NCBI GenBank assembly: GCA_003489345.1
Contig: DNIT01000052.1
Span: 12,821-24,470, forward strand
Origin: Pelotomaculum sp.
Lineage (GTDB): Bacteria; Bacillota; Desulfotomaculia; Desulfotomaculales; Pelotomaculaceae
DNA: 11,650 nucleotides
Direction of reading: 5' to 3'
Below, one piece after another: positions 1 to 6,776 of the stretch; position 1 is the first letter of the stretch; each line of letters opens with the position of its first letter. A model generated the notes under the pieces. It worked only from the letters and a program-made list of their open reading frames with translations, did not search any database and was not told where the DNA came from. Both the position numbers and the translations under genes were made by a program.

Positions 1-1605
1 GTTGTATCCCCGGCAGATTTCCAGCAGTTGCGCAAGGTGCCCTGGAGCAACTGCCAGCACCATCCTTTCCTGGCTCTCCGACAAAAGAATTTCCCATGGC
101 GCCAGGCCAGGGTATTTCAACGGCGCCCGGTCCAGGGCTATGTTAACCCCGATTTCCGAGCCCATCTCTCCTACAGCCGAAGCAAATCCGCCGGCGCCGC
201 AGTCGGTTATGGCCCGGATCAGCCCTTTGTCCCTGGCAGCCAGGATGGCGTCAAACATCCGCTTTTCTTCAATCGGGTGGCCAATCTGGACAGCGCTGGC
301 ATTGACGTCAATCGTCCGGTCGGTCATCTCGCCGCTGGAAAAAGTAGCCCCGTGGATGCCGTCACGCCCGGTGCGCCCGCCGAGAGTAAGGACCAGGTCG
401 CCCGTTTCCGGCTGGCGTTTCCGGCTGGAAGCTGCCGGCAGGATTCCGTAAGCGCCCACGATGACGGTGGGCTTGGCCCGGAAATCAGAGTGAAAATGGA
501 CCGAACCGTTGTTGGTCGGGATACCCATCCGGTTGCCGTAGTCTTTGACTCCTGTAACAACCCGCCGCAACAGGTAGTGGGGGTGCAGGCAGCCGGGCGG
601 GATATCTTCACCGGGTGTTCCCGGCGGGGCAAAACAGAACATGTCGGTGGAGGCCAGGACTTTCGCTCCCAAACCGGTTCCGGCAATATCCCGGAAGACG
701 CCGCCGCTGCCGGTCATAGCGCCGCCGTAAGGCTCAATGGCAGAGGGGGAGTTGTGCGTCTCAACCTTGCCGCAAATTGCCGTACCCTCATAAAACTCCA
801 TGACCCCGGAGTTGTCAACAAAAGCTGAAAGTACCAACGGGTGTTTGCTCCGGGCTGTAGCGTCTTTTAACCGTTTCAGCAGAGGGGGTTTTTCCTGCCC
901 GTCTACCGAGATTTTGGCTTTGAAGGTTTTATGCACGCAGTGTTCCGACCAGGTCTGAGCAATAATTTCTATTTCACAGTCGGTGGGGTCTTTTTGCAGA
1001 CCGGCAAAATACTTCTGAACTTCCTTCATTTCCTCAAGATTTAAAAAGAGCTTGTCGCGGCTTAAAATAAGCAGTTCTTCGTCGCTCATCCGGCGGATGG
1101 GGACAACCTCGGTCGGGCCGGGAACGCCTTTAATAACCAGGGTTTGAGGTGTTTCCCTGACTACGTACTCGACGGTAGCATTTACCAGCAAACTGTTTAA
1201 GATGCGCTCAATATCCGCGCCGGATATGTCACGGCCGTAGAAGCCGTATTCCCAGCTTGAATCGGCGGCAATTAGTCCGGTTATGCCGAGGTCGGAGGCC
1301 GACTTGAGTAAAGAAGCAGCTTCCGGATTCATAACTCCAGGTTTATAGGCAACCTCAAGCACAACCGCGGCATCTTTAATAACAGGGCCGTTAACCCGGA
1401 AAGTCTGAAACACATCCTCGGCCAGAAGTTTCCCGGCCAGGTAGGAGGCTTCTTTTTCAGATATCCCTTCAAACCGAAATACGCGGGCAGTCCGGACCTT
1501 TTCAACGCTCTGGATACCCAGGGTCCGGTTTATCTCATACAGGCTTTCATCGCCCTTGCTGTCCGGAATCCCCGGTTTGGCTATGATACGCACCTCTTGG
1601 ATCAT
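1..1605 (-). CDS. purL: Phosphoribosylformylglycinamidine synthase, PurS-PurL fusion (3' part beyond window)
   Basis: This enzyme converts FGAR, ATP and glutamine-derived ammonia to FGAM in de novo purine synthesis. The gene reads leftward from ATG at 1605; GGGAGG at 1614-1619 sits 8 bases before the start. All 535 codons to the window edge are open. Residues 1-72 and 78-150 each resemble the small subunit PurS (KPG at 10-12 and 88-90, LGI at 29-31 and 106-108), so the front looks like two PurS units in tandem. A linker follows, then the PurL core: WSEHCVHK at 219-226, the substrate and nucleotide loop ETHNSPSAIEPYGG at 282-295, GGRTGRDGIHGA at 409-420 and DCGAGGFASAVGEMG at 468-482. Stand-alone PurL of about 740 residues lacks this front. 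Whether a glutaminase domain is fused at the C-terminus cannot be seen. Family assignment is very secure; the PurS-repeat reading is by motif only. Confidence 0.95.
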   Translation of the reverse strand, partial: MIQEVRIIAKPGIPDSKGDESLYEINRTLGIQSVEKVRTARVFRFEGISEKEASYLAGKLLAEDVFQTFRVNGPVIKDAAVVLEVAYKPGVMNPEAASLLKSASDLGITGLIAADSSWEYGFYGRDISGADIERILNSLLVNATVEYVVRETPQTLVIKGVPGPTEVVPIRRMSDEELLILSRDKLFLNLEEMKEVQKYFAGLQKDPTDCEIEIIAQTWSEHCVHKTFKAKISVDGQEKPPLLKRLKDATARSKHPLVLSAFVDNSGVMEFYEGTAICGKVETHNSPSAIEPYGGAMTGSGGVFRDIAGTGLGAKVLASTDMFCFAPPGTPGEDIPPGCLHPHYLLRRVVTGVKDYGNRMGIPTNNGSVHFHSDFRAKPTVIVGAYGILPAASSRKRQPETGDLVLTLGGRTGRDGIHGATFSSGEMTDRTIDVNASAVQIGHPIEEKRMFDAILAARDKGLIRAITDCGAGGFASAVGEMGSEIGVNIALDRAPLKYPGLAPWEILLSESQERMVLAVAPGHLAQLLEICRGYN

Positions 1606-1682
1606 TGTTTTAACCTCCCGTCAAATATGGCAGCAGACACGGTGCGGTTTGTCGGCTCAATCAGGCATATGACAAATATATG

Positions 1683-1744
1683 ACAGCGGTCCTGTTTTTT
1701 CCTGCCGCAGCGGAAAATAAATAAAACCGCTGTTACACGCGGTT
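1683..1744 (-). promoter_or_regulatory. purL leader with mutually exclusive hairpins (attenuator-like)
   Basis: Read on the minus strand, this lies in the untranslated leader between the predicted purL promoter and its start codon. AACCGC-8-GCGGTT (1744-1725) forms a 6-bp stem followed by the T-rich run TTATTTATTTT, like a weak intrinsic terminator. The right side of that stem also belongs to CAGCGG (1732-1727), which can pair with CCGCTG at 1713-1708, and to ACAGCGGT (1733-1726), which can pair with ACCGCTGT at 1690-1683. The pairings exclude one another, as in transcription attenuation. I could not match it to the purine riboswitch or another known class. The base pairing is seen; regulation is inferred. 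Confidence 0.35.
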
Positions 1745-1772
1745 CACTTGCTTCATGGTTCGTACCATAATC

Positions 1773-1801
1773 ATTATACAAATCCGTTGCCTTATTTGCA
1801 A
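1773..1801 (-). promoter_or_regulatory. Predicted sigma-A type promoter for purL
   Basis: On the minus strand, TTGCAA (1801-1796) and a perfect TATAAT (1778-1773) are separated by 17 bases. Transcription would start near 1766 and give a leader of about 160 nt before purL. A short inverted repeat, ATGGT-4-ACCAT at 1755-1768, covers the predicted start site and could be an operator. It does not match the PurR box well. Confidence 0.6.
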
Positions 1802-1855
1802 ATGTTATTGATACCCTCAAAAAACGTGGTTTATGGAGTCTTTATGCCCTAATAC

Positions 1856-1884
1856 TTGCTTTTACTCCCATACTGCCATATAAT
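1856..1884 (+). promoter_or_regulatory. Predicted sigma-A type promoter for selA
   Basis: TTGCTT (1856-1861) and a perfect TATAAT (1879-1884) are 17 bases apart. Transcription would begin near 1891, only about 8 bases before the hairpin at 1899-1931 and about 50 bases before the selA start. The -35 is weak (three of six) while the -10 is ideal, which is compatible with activator dependence or modest constitutive output. Confidence 0.6.
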
Positions 1885-1898
1885 TTTAAAATAGTCTA

Positions 1899-1931
1899 AA
1901 AATAGTATGGAATAAATAACCGTACTATTTT
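1899..1931 (+). promoter_or_regulatory. selA leader hairpin abutting the ribosome binding site
   Basis: AAAATAGTATGG (1899-1910) pairs with CCGTACTATTTT (1920-1931) over 12 positions with one U-G wobble, leaving the 9-nt loop AATAAATAA. The next base starts the selA ribosome binding site AGGAGG (1932-1937). An AAAATAGT copy just upstream (1888-1895) repeats part of the left arm. It could be an mRNA element controlling selA translation, an operator at the transcription start, or an mRNA stabiliser. There is no run of T, so it is not a terminator. The structure is directly visible; its role is inferred. Confidence 0.6.
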
Positions 1932-1941
1932 AGGAGGATCT

Positions 1942-3351
1942 ATGCGGAACCAATTACTCAGACTTTTGCCGTCGGTTGACGAGGTGCTGCGATGTGAGCG
2001 GATGAACGAAGCCCTGGCCTCATATCCCCGCAGCGTTGTAGTTGACGCTATCCGAGAAGCACTTGCCGCAGAAAGGACGGCAATTCTCTCGGAAGACACA
2101 TTGGCTGCGGGGGAAGGTGGAAAGCCCGCCTGTCTGGAGCGGGTCGTCCTAAAAACCATAGCCGCGGCAACACGTTTGGTTCGTCCCAACCTGCGCCGGG
2201 TCATTAACGCGACGGGTGTCGTTCTTCATACCAACCTGGGGCGGGCGCCCCTGGCGGTGCAAGCCAGGCAGGCCGTCAGCGATGTGACGGCCAATTACTC
2301 AAACCTGGAATTGGACCTGGAGACCGGACGGAGAGGATCTAGATATGCCCCTCTGGAGAAATTGCTGACAACCCTTACCGGCGCGGAGGCGGCTCTGGTC
2401 GTTAACAATAACGCCGCCGCTGTACTGTTGGCGCTGAGCACGATGGCGCGCGGGCAGGAGGTTATTGTGTCCAGAGGCCAGCTGGTGGAAATAGGCGGCT
2501 CTTTCCGGATCCCGGAAGTGATGGCACAAAGCGGTGCCCGCCTAATCGAGGTCGGCGCCACCAACAAAACCTATCCGGATGACTATCGCCGGGCAATCAG
2601 CCAAAACACCGCGCTGCTGCTGCACGTACATACCAGCAACTACCGTATAATCGGCTTTACCAGGGAGACTACGGTTGGTGAACTGGTTGAGTTGGGCCGG
2701 GAGTTTGAGCTCCCGGTGGTATCGGATCTGGGCAGCGGATTTCTTATAGACTTGAGCCGCTTTGGTTTGCCCCGGGAACCTACCGTACAGGCGACGGTCG
2801 GCGCCGGGACAGACATTGTGACCTTCAGCGGGGACAAGCTTCTCGGTGGAGCGCAAGCCGGTATTATAATAGGAAAGCGTGTTTATATCGATAAAATGAA
2901 GAAAAACCCTCTAACGAGGGCGATTCGTATCGATAAAATGACGGTTGCGGCACTTGAGGCCACCTTAAGGCTTTACCTGGATGAAGAGCAGGCTCTTGGC
3001 GAGATCCCTACTCTCAAGATGCTGACCGTACCCCTGGAGGAACTGCGGCAAAAAGCATCGGAACTGGCAGTTCTCTTGCGTGAGGCTGCCGGCAGCCGGG
3101 CCCGGGTGGAACTGGAGGAGAGTTTGTCGGCGGTGGGTGGCGGGGCTATGCCCACGGCAGCCCTCCCAACCGCTGTTGTGGTGGTGCAGCCGAGAAAAAG
3201 CTCCGCAGGTGAACTGCAGGAGGCGCTGCGGCGGGGTGAGCCGGCCGTAATGGGCCGGGTACAGGAAGATAAACTTCTCCTTGATGTCCGTACCATTGCA
3301 GACGGGGAGTCACAACTGCTGGCCGGCGCGTTGGCCAGGGCGCTTAAATAG
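1942..3351 (+). CDS. selA: L-seryl-tRNA(Sec) selenium transferase SelA
   Basis: SelA is a PLP enzyme of the cytoplasm, known as a decameric ring, that converts Ser-tRNA(Sec) to Sec-tRNA(Sec) using selenophosphate. The 469-residue length is normal for the family. The N-terminal tRNA-binding region (about 1-80) is followed by the hallmark RRVINATGVVLHTNLGRAPL at 85-104. The fold-type I PLP core has Asp at 262 (SDLGSG) and the cofactor lysine at 299 within TFSGDKLLGG (294-303). The ATG at 1942 lies 4 bases after a perfect AGGAGG (1932-1937), and there is no competing upstream start. The gene has its own promoter and a leader hairpin, and it is followed by selB 187 bases later on the same strand. 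No frameshift or missing catalytic residue was seen. Confidence 0.97.
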   Translation: MRNQLLRLLPSVDEVLRCERMNEALASYPRSVVVDAIREALAAERTAILSEDTLAAGEGGKPACLERVVLKTIAAATRLVRPNLRRVINATGVVLHTNLGRAPLAVQARQAVSDVTANYSNLELDLETGRRGSRYAPLEKLLTTLTGAEAALVVNNNAAAVLLALSTMARGQEVIVSRGQLVEIGGSFRIPEVMAQSGARLIEVGATNKTYPDDYRRAISQNTALLLHVHTSNYRIIGFTRETTVGELVELGREFELPVVSDLGSGFLIDLSRFGLPREPTVQATVGAGTDIVTFSGDKLLGGAQAGIIIGKRVYIDKMKKNPLTRAIRIDKMTVAALEATLRLYLDEEQALGEIPTLKMLTVPLEELRQKASELAVLLREAAGSRARVELEESLSAVGGGAMPTAALPTAVVVVQPRKSSAGELQEALRRGEPAVMGRVQEDKLLLDVRTIADGESQLLAGALARALK

Positions 3352-3401
3352 AACTTAAACAGAAAAAGATGAAACAGCCCCTGTATACCAATAAATGCGG
3401 C

Positions 3402-3417
3402 TGCGAATTCATTCGCA
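3402..3417. repeat. Palindrome in the selA-selB gap
   Basis: TGCGAAT-TC-ATTCGCA is a perfect 7-bp inverted repeat with a 2-base centre, roughly 50 bases after the selA stop. It is not followed by a T-run, so it is not an intrinsic terminator. GCTGCG at 3400-3405, overlapping its left arm, can also pair with CGCAGC at 3433-3438, giving an alternative fold. It may be an intercistronic RNA hairpin or a protein site. The rest of the gap shows no convincing promoter or gene. Confidence 0.4.
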
Positions 3418-3538
3418 CAGACCCCGAAAAAACGCAGCGGCAGACCATTAACAGTTTTGCAGTTTTGCGGAGTCAATGATAAACCACGGTTGGATACTAT
3501 AAACCCGGTCTTTTCAATTCAGCAAGGATGTGCTTATT

Positions 3539-5461
3539 TTGAAACACCTCATTATCGGTACGGCAGGCCATGTTGACCACGGTAAGACGGCCCTGGTCAG
3601 GGCTCTAACCGGGATCGACACCGACCGCCTGAAAGAAGAAAAAGAACGGGGCATCTCCATTGAACTTGGCTTTGCCTCCTTGCAGCTGCCGGGGGGGCGC
3701 AGGGCCGGCATCGTCGACGTGCCGGGCCATGAACGGTTCATTAAAAATATGCTGGCAGGAGCCGGAGGCTTCGACCTGGTCCTGCTGGTGATTGCCGCCG
3801 ACGAGGGCGTAATGCCCCAGACGCGTGAGCATCTGGACATCCTTCAGTTGCTGCAGGTCCAAAAAGGAATTGTGGTCCTGACCAAGACCGACCTGGTGGA
3901 AGATGATTGGCTGGAACTGGTGGAGGAGGAGGTGCGCGACTTTTTAAAAGGCACCGTTTTGGAGGGCGCCCCCGTGTTGAAAGTTTCGGCGGTAACCGGC
4001 CAGGGCATCCGGGACTTGCTGGAAAAAATCGACCAGTTGGCCGGGCAGACTGCCTCCAGAGTTAGCTTTGGGCCGCCCAGGCTGCCGGTAGACCGTGTTT
4101 TTACCATTACCGGATTCGGCACGGTGGTGACCGGCACGCTGGTGTCAGGTCTGCTCCGCGTTGGCGACTCTGTTGAAATCCAGCCCCAGCGTCTCGTTGC
4201 AAGGGTCCGTTCCCTCCAGGTGCACGGGGAGAAGGTAGAAGCAGTGGAAGCCGGTCAAAGGGTAGCCGTCAACCTGGCCGGGCTGGAGCTGGAGCAGGTT
4301 GGGCGGGGCAGCGTAGTGGCGGGGGTAAAAACCTTGACCCCCTCCAACCGTGTGGATATCCACCTGCTGTTGTTGGACAGCGCCGCGCGGCCCTTGAAAA
4401 ACAGGGCGAGGGTCCGTTTTTACCTGGGTACCAGTGAAACCCTCGGCAGAGTGTCGCTCCTGGACCGCGAAGAAATGGAACCGGGAACGCTTGCTTATGC
4501 GCAAGTGGAGTTGGAAGAACAACTGGTAGCGGCCAGGGGCGACCGTTTTGTGATCCGCTCCTATTCCCCCATGGAAACCATCGGGGGAGGAACCGTCATA
4601 GATCCGCTTCCCCGGCGCAAGCATAAACGCTTCCGCAGTGAGGTGCTTAGCGCCCTGGCAACGCGTGAACGGGGTACTCCGGCAGAACTGGTGAACCAGT
4701 TTCTAACTACCGGCAGCGGGCTGCATATTTCCGGTGAAATTTCAACCGGTACGGGTTTAAAGAATGAAGAGATAGACGAGGCAGCAAGTGAGCTGGTCAA
4801 AGAGGGCAGGGTCAAAATGATCAGCGGTGACGGTAAAACATACTATGTTTCATCGGTTATTTACCAGCGCTGGTCCGCTGCCGTCGTGCAGCTGATCGAG
4901 ACATACCACCGCGACTTTCCCCTCCGTGAGGGCTATCCAAGGGAAGACCTTCGTTCCCGGAAATTTCAAGCTTTAAAAAGCAGGGTATTCCAGATGCTGT
5001 TGCTGGAAATGGAGAAGGACGGGCTGCTCCGTGTGACACCGCAGGCGGTGGCGCTGCAGGATTTTGCAGCGGGGCCTTCTCCGCAGCAGGAAAAATTAGT
5101 CAGCCAGATTAAACAGGAACTGAAAGCGTTCGCCTTTCTCCCACCCTCATGGCACGAGCTCAGCCGCGGCGCCGGCCTGGACGAGGTTTTTGCAACCGAA
5201 CTGCTGCAATATATGTTGAGGACAGGGGACCTGGTTAAGATTGCCGAAGAACTCTATTTTTTAAAGGATGTTTTAGCCGACGCCCGCCAGGAAGTGAGCC
5301 GGAGTCTCAGGGACAAGGGGGAAATAACCGTAGCGGAGGTGCGGGATTTATTACAGACTTCCCGCAAATTTGCTTTGCCGCTCCTGGAATATTTCGACCG
5401 CGAGAAACTGACCCGGCGTGTAGGGGACAAGCGCCTGCCGGGACGGGCCCTGGAGAATTAA
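3539..5461 (+). CDS. selB: Selenocysteine-specific translation elongation factor SelB
   Basis: SelB is a GTPase that carries Sec-tRNA(Sec) to the ribosome and binds the SECIS hairpin of selenoprotein mRNAs through its C-terminal winged helices. With the TTG start at 3539 it has 640 residues beginning MKHLIIGTAGHVDHGKT, the usual SelB opening. AAGGA at 3524-3528 then lies 10 bases upstream. A GTG at 3530 is in frame but would sit only one base from that site. GTPase motifs are G1 GHVDHGKT (10-17), G2 within ERGISIELGF (36-45), G3 DVPGHE (60-65) and G4 TKTD (115-118). Two beta-barrel domains follow, then a long winged-helix region (about 370-640) ending with the family-typical TSRKFALPLLEYFDR. 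Together with selA it implies UGA recoding somewhere in the genome. The function is secure; the start is less so. Confidence 0.95.
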   Translation: MKHLIIGTAGHVDHGKTALVRALTGIDTDRLKEEKERGISIELGFASLQLPGGRRAGIVDVPGHERFIKNMLAGAGGFDLVLLVIAADEGVMPQTREHLDILQLLQVQKGIVVLTKTDLVEDDWLELVEEEVRDFLKGTVLEGAPVLKVSAVTGQGIRDLLEKIDQLAGQTASRVSFGPPRLPVDRVFTITGFGTVVTGTLVSGLLRVGDSVEIQPQRLVARVRSLQVHGEKVEAVEAGQRVAVNLAGLELEQVGRGSVVAGVKTLTPSNRVDIHLLLLDSAARPLKNRARVRFYLGTSETLGRVSLLDREEMEPGTLAYAQVELEEQLVAARGDRFVIRSYSPMETIGGGTVIDPLPRRKHKRFRSEVLSALATRERGTPAELVNQFLTTGSGLHISGEISTGTGLKNEEIDEAASELVKEGRVKMISGDGKTYYVSSVIYQRWSAAVVQLIETYHRDFPLREGYPREDLRSRKFQALKSRVFQMLLLEMEKDGLLRVTPQAVALQDFAAGPSPQQEKLVSQIKQELKAFAFLPPSWHELSRGAGLDEVFATELLQYMLRTGDLVKIAEELYFLKDVLADARQEVSRSLRDKGEITVAEVRDLLQTSRKFALPLLEYFDREKLTRRVGDKRLPGRALEN

Positions 5462-5466
5462 GACGC
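5453..5466 (+). repeat. 14-bp direct repeat, left copy (includes selB stop codon)
   Basis: GAGAATTAAGACGC is repeated exactly at 5524-5537, 71 bases downstream. This left copy contains the last codons of selB and its TAA. The two copies bracket a palindromic element, like a target-site duplication or a recombination or slippage product. Confidence 0.8.
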
Positions 5467-5471
5467 GGGTG

Positions 5472-5522
5472 TGACAGGGGGACGGGGTTTGACAGGCTGT
5501 CAACAACCCCGTCCCCCTGTCA
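5472..5522. repeat. 51-nt nested palindromic element (REP/MITE-like)
   Basis: TGACAGGGGGACGGGGTT (5472-5489) is exactly complementary to AACCCCGTCCCCCTGTCA (5505-5522), giving an 18-bp perfect stem. The 15-base centre contains another inverted repeat, TGACAG-G-CTGTCA (5490-5502), so the TGACAG unit occurs four times in alternating orientation. Exact 14-bp repeats lie on both sides, and the intervening insert is 57 bp (5467-5523). No T-run follows, so it is not itself a terminator. I recall TGACAGGGGGACGG-like palindromes as dispersed repeats in other Clostridia, some linked to IS200/Y1-type transposases; that link is recollection, not shown here. No transposase lies nearby. Confidence 0.75.
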
Positions 5523-5523
5523 A

Positions 5524-5537
5524 GAGAATTAAGACGC
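5524..5537 (+). repeat. 14-bp direct repeat, right copy
   Basis: Second exact copy of GAGAATTAAGACGC, one base after the palindromic element ends. It lies between the element and the selB terminator, so removing one copy plus the insert would restore a simple stop codon-to-terminator arrangement. Confidence 0.8.
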
Positions 5538-5543
5538 CCGCCG

Positions 5544-5579
5544 CACCGGCTCTGTAACAAGAGGTCCGGTGGTTTTTTT
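5544..5579 (+). terminator. Intrinsic terminator after selB
   Basis: CACCGG (5544-5549) pairs with CCGGTG (5566-5571). CTCT (5550-5553) pairs with AGAG (5560-5563), with a 2-base bulge and the loop GTAACA between. The stem is followed by seven T residues (5573-5579). It ends the selAB transcript just before the reductase gene. Confidence 0.85.
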
Positions 5580-5633
5580 ATCCCTCTTTGTGGAATAATA
5601 CCTTTAACAATTGGCTAAGGGGGTATGGCAGGC

Positions 5634-6776
5634 ATGAGGTATGACGTAATTGTTGTCGGGGCGGGACCGGCCGGGGCCATGGCGGCAAGGGACTGCGCCG
5701 GGGCGGGATTGGAAACCGTTATCCTGGAAAAAGAATATCATCCTCGCCCGAAAACCTGTGCCGGTGGCGTCAGCGCAGCTGCCGTGAACCTCTTGGGCGC
5801 TGCGCTTCCTCCTGAAATAGTTGAGGCGAGGTGCTCTTCTTTCAGGGGGATTTATGGTAGCAGGGTGGTGGAGATCGACCTGGAGCAGGACTTTATGGTG
5901 CTGGTGTCACGAGAGATATTCGACCGGTGGTTGATCAGCCTGGCTCAGTCAGCCGGTGCTGAGTTGAAACAGGGTGAGCGCGTTACCGCTGTTGCTGCAG
6001 GTGAGCGGGAAGTGACAGTCAGCACTACCAAAGGTGTCTACACCGGGCTTATGGTCATAGGCGCGGACGGTATTAACAGCACGGTGGCCAGAATAGTGCG
6101 GAAACCTTTTCAGAAAAAGGACCTGGCTTTTTGTGTTTGCGCAGATGTGGCCAGGGGCGAGGCAGAAGGCGGCTGGCGAGAGGCTATTGAAATTCATTAC
6201 GGGCTGCTGCCCATGGGCTACAGTTGGATTTTTCCCAAAAGGGGCCACCTGTCTATGGGTATGGGGTCCTGGCTGGCCAACGCGTCTGGTCTAAAAGAAG
6301 CTTTCTCGAATTTTTTGCAAGATAAAGGCATTATGGAAGAACAGAGGAGCAAGGGGGGCTTTATTCCCCTGGGTGGAATCGCTCGCCCCACCGTCAGTGA
6401 CAGAGTGATCCTGGCGGGAGACGCTGCCGGCTATACCGATCCGTTTACCGGAGAGGGCATCCGTTATGCCGTTGCCTCAGGGCGTCTGGCTGCCGCAACA
6501 GCGGCCTCCCTTATTGCCAGAGGAGCGCCGTTGACCAAGCTGCATCTCGGAGTGTATGAGCGAAACTGCTATCAACAATTTGGGTCGGACCTCAAGGCCG
6601 CCTTGTTTATCGCCAGGATGTTTCGATACTTTCCCAAAGCGTTATTCAACATGTACTTCAGCTGCCGGGAGCCCTTTGAACAATCTCTCCAAATCCTGCT
6701 GGGACAAACCGGTTACCGGCAGTTTTACCGCTGGCTGCTCTGGCACACCCCGGGAATGCTGAGACGCTGCATTTAA
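5634..6776 (+). CDS. Geranylgeranyl reductase-family FAD-dependent oxidoreductase
   Basis: Members of this family use FAD to reduce double bonds in prenyl chains (chlorophyll, archaeal lipids, menaquinone). With the ATG at 5634 the protein has 380 residues and opens MRYDVIVVGAGPAG, an FAD-binding Rossmann motif at 9-14. Other family marks are KTCAGG (40-45), GADG (143-146), the substrate-region motif PMGYSWIFPK (193-202) and the second FAD motif GDAAGYTDPFTGEGI (262-276). An in-frame ATG at 5625 would add three residues. It is only one base from the ribosome binding site TAAGGGGGT (5616-5624), while 5634 is about 10 bases from it, so 5634 is preferred. No strong promoter was found in the short gap after the selB terminator. 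A role in saturating the quinone side chain is suggested by the polyprenyl synthase and UbiA genes 3 kb away. The exact substrate is unknown. Confidence 0.85.
   Translation: MRYDVIVVGAGPAGAMAARDCAGAGLETVILEKEYHPRPKTCAGGVSAAAVNLLGAALPPEIVEARCSSFRGIYGSRVVEIDLEQDFMVLVSREIFDRWLISLAQSAGAELKQGERVTAVAAGEREVTVSTTKGVYTGLMVIGADGINSTVARIVRKPFQKKDLAFCVCADVARGEAEGGWREAIEIHYGLLPMGYSWIFPKRGHLSMGMGSWLANASGLKEAFSNFLQDKGIMEEQRSKGGFIPLGGIARPTVSDRVILAGDAAGYTDPFTGEGIRYAVASGRLAAATAASLIARGAPLTKLHLGVYERNCYQQFGSDLKAALFIARMFRYFPKALFNMYFSCREPFEQSLQILLGQTGYRQFYRWLLWHTPGMLRRCI

Noticed and set aside
28..828. A 266-codon plus-strand open frame opposite purL.
   Set aside because: It lies antisense to an unmistakable PurL frame, its translation is low-complexity and matches no family I know; it is a shadow of G+C-rich coding sequence.
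1740..1780. Possible purine riboswitch or PurR box upstream of purL.
   Set aside because: The CGAAC core occurs once within a small inverted repeat, but the flanks and the second inverted box do not fit PurR, and the purine riboswitch three-way-junction core is absent.
1602..1820. A 72-codon minus-strand frame across the purL promoter and leader.
   Set aside because: It covers the predicted promoter and hairpins, has no family resemblance, and ends by overlapping the first codons of purL in another frame.
3369..3479. A 36-codon open frame between selA and selB (ATG 3369, stop TGA 3477-3479) with a CGC near its N-terminus.
   Set aside because: It has no good ribosome binding site (only AGAAAAAG directly before the ATG), no recognisable family, and it overlaps the intercistronic palindrome. 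Chance is likelier; conservation in relatives would change this.
3480..5625. Search for tRNA-Sec (selC) next to selAB.
   Set aside because: No long-armed tRNA cloverleaf with a T-loop GTTCGA-type sequence was found in the selA-selB gap or after selB; selC must lie elsewhere.
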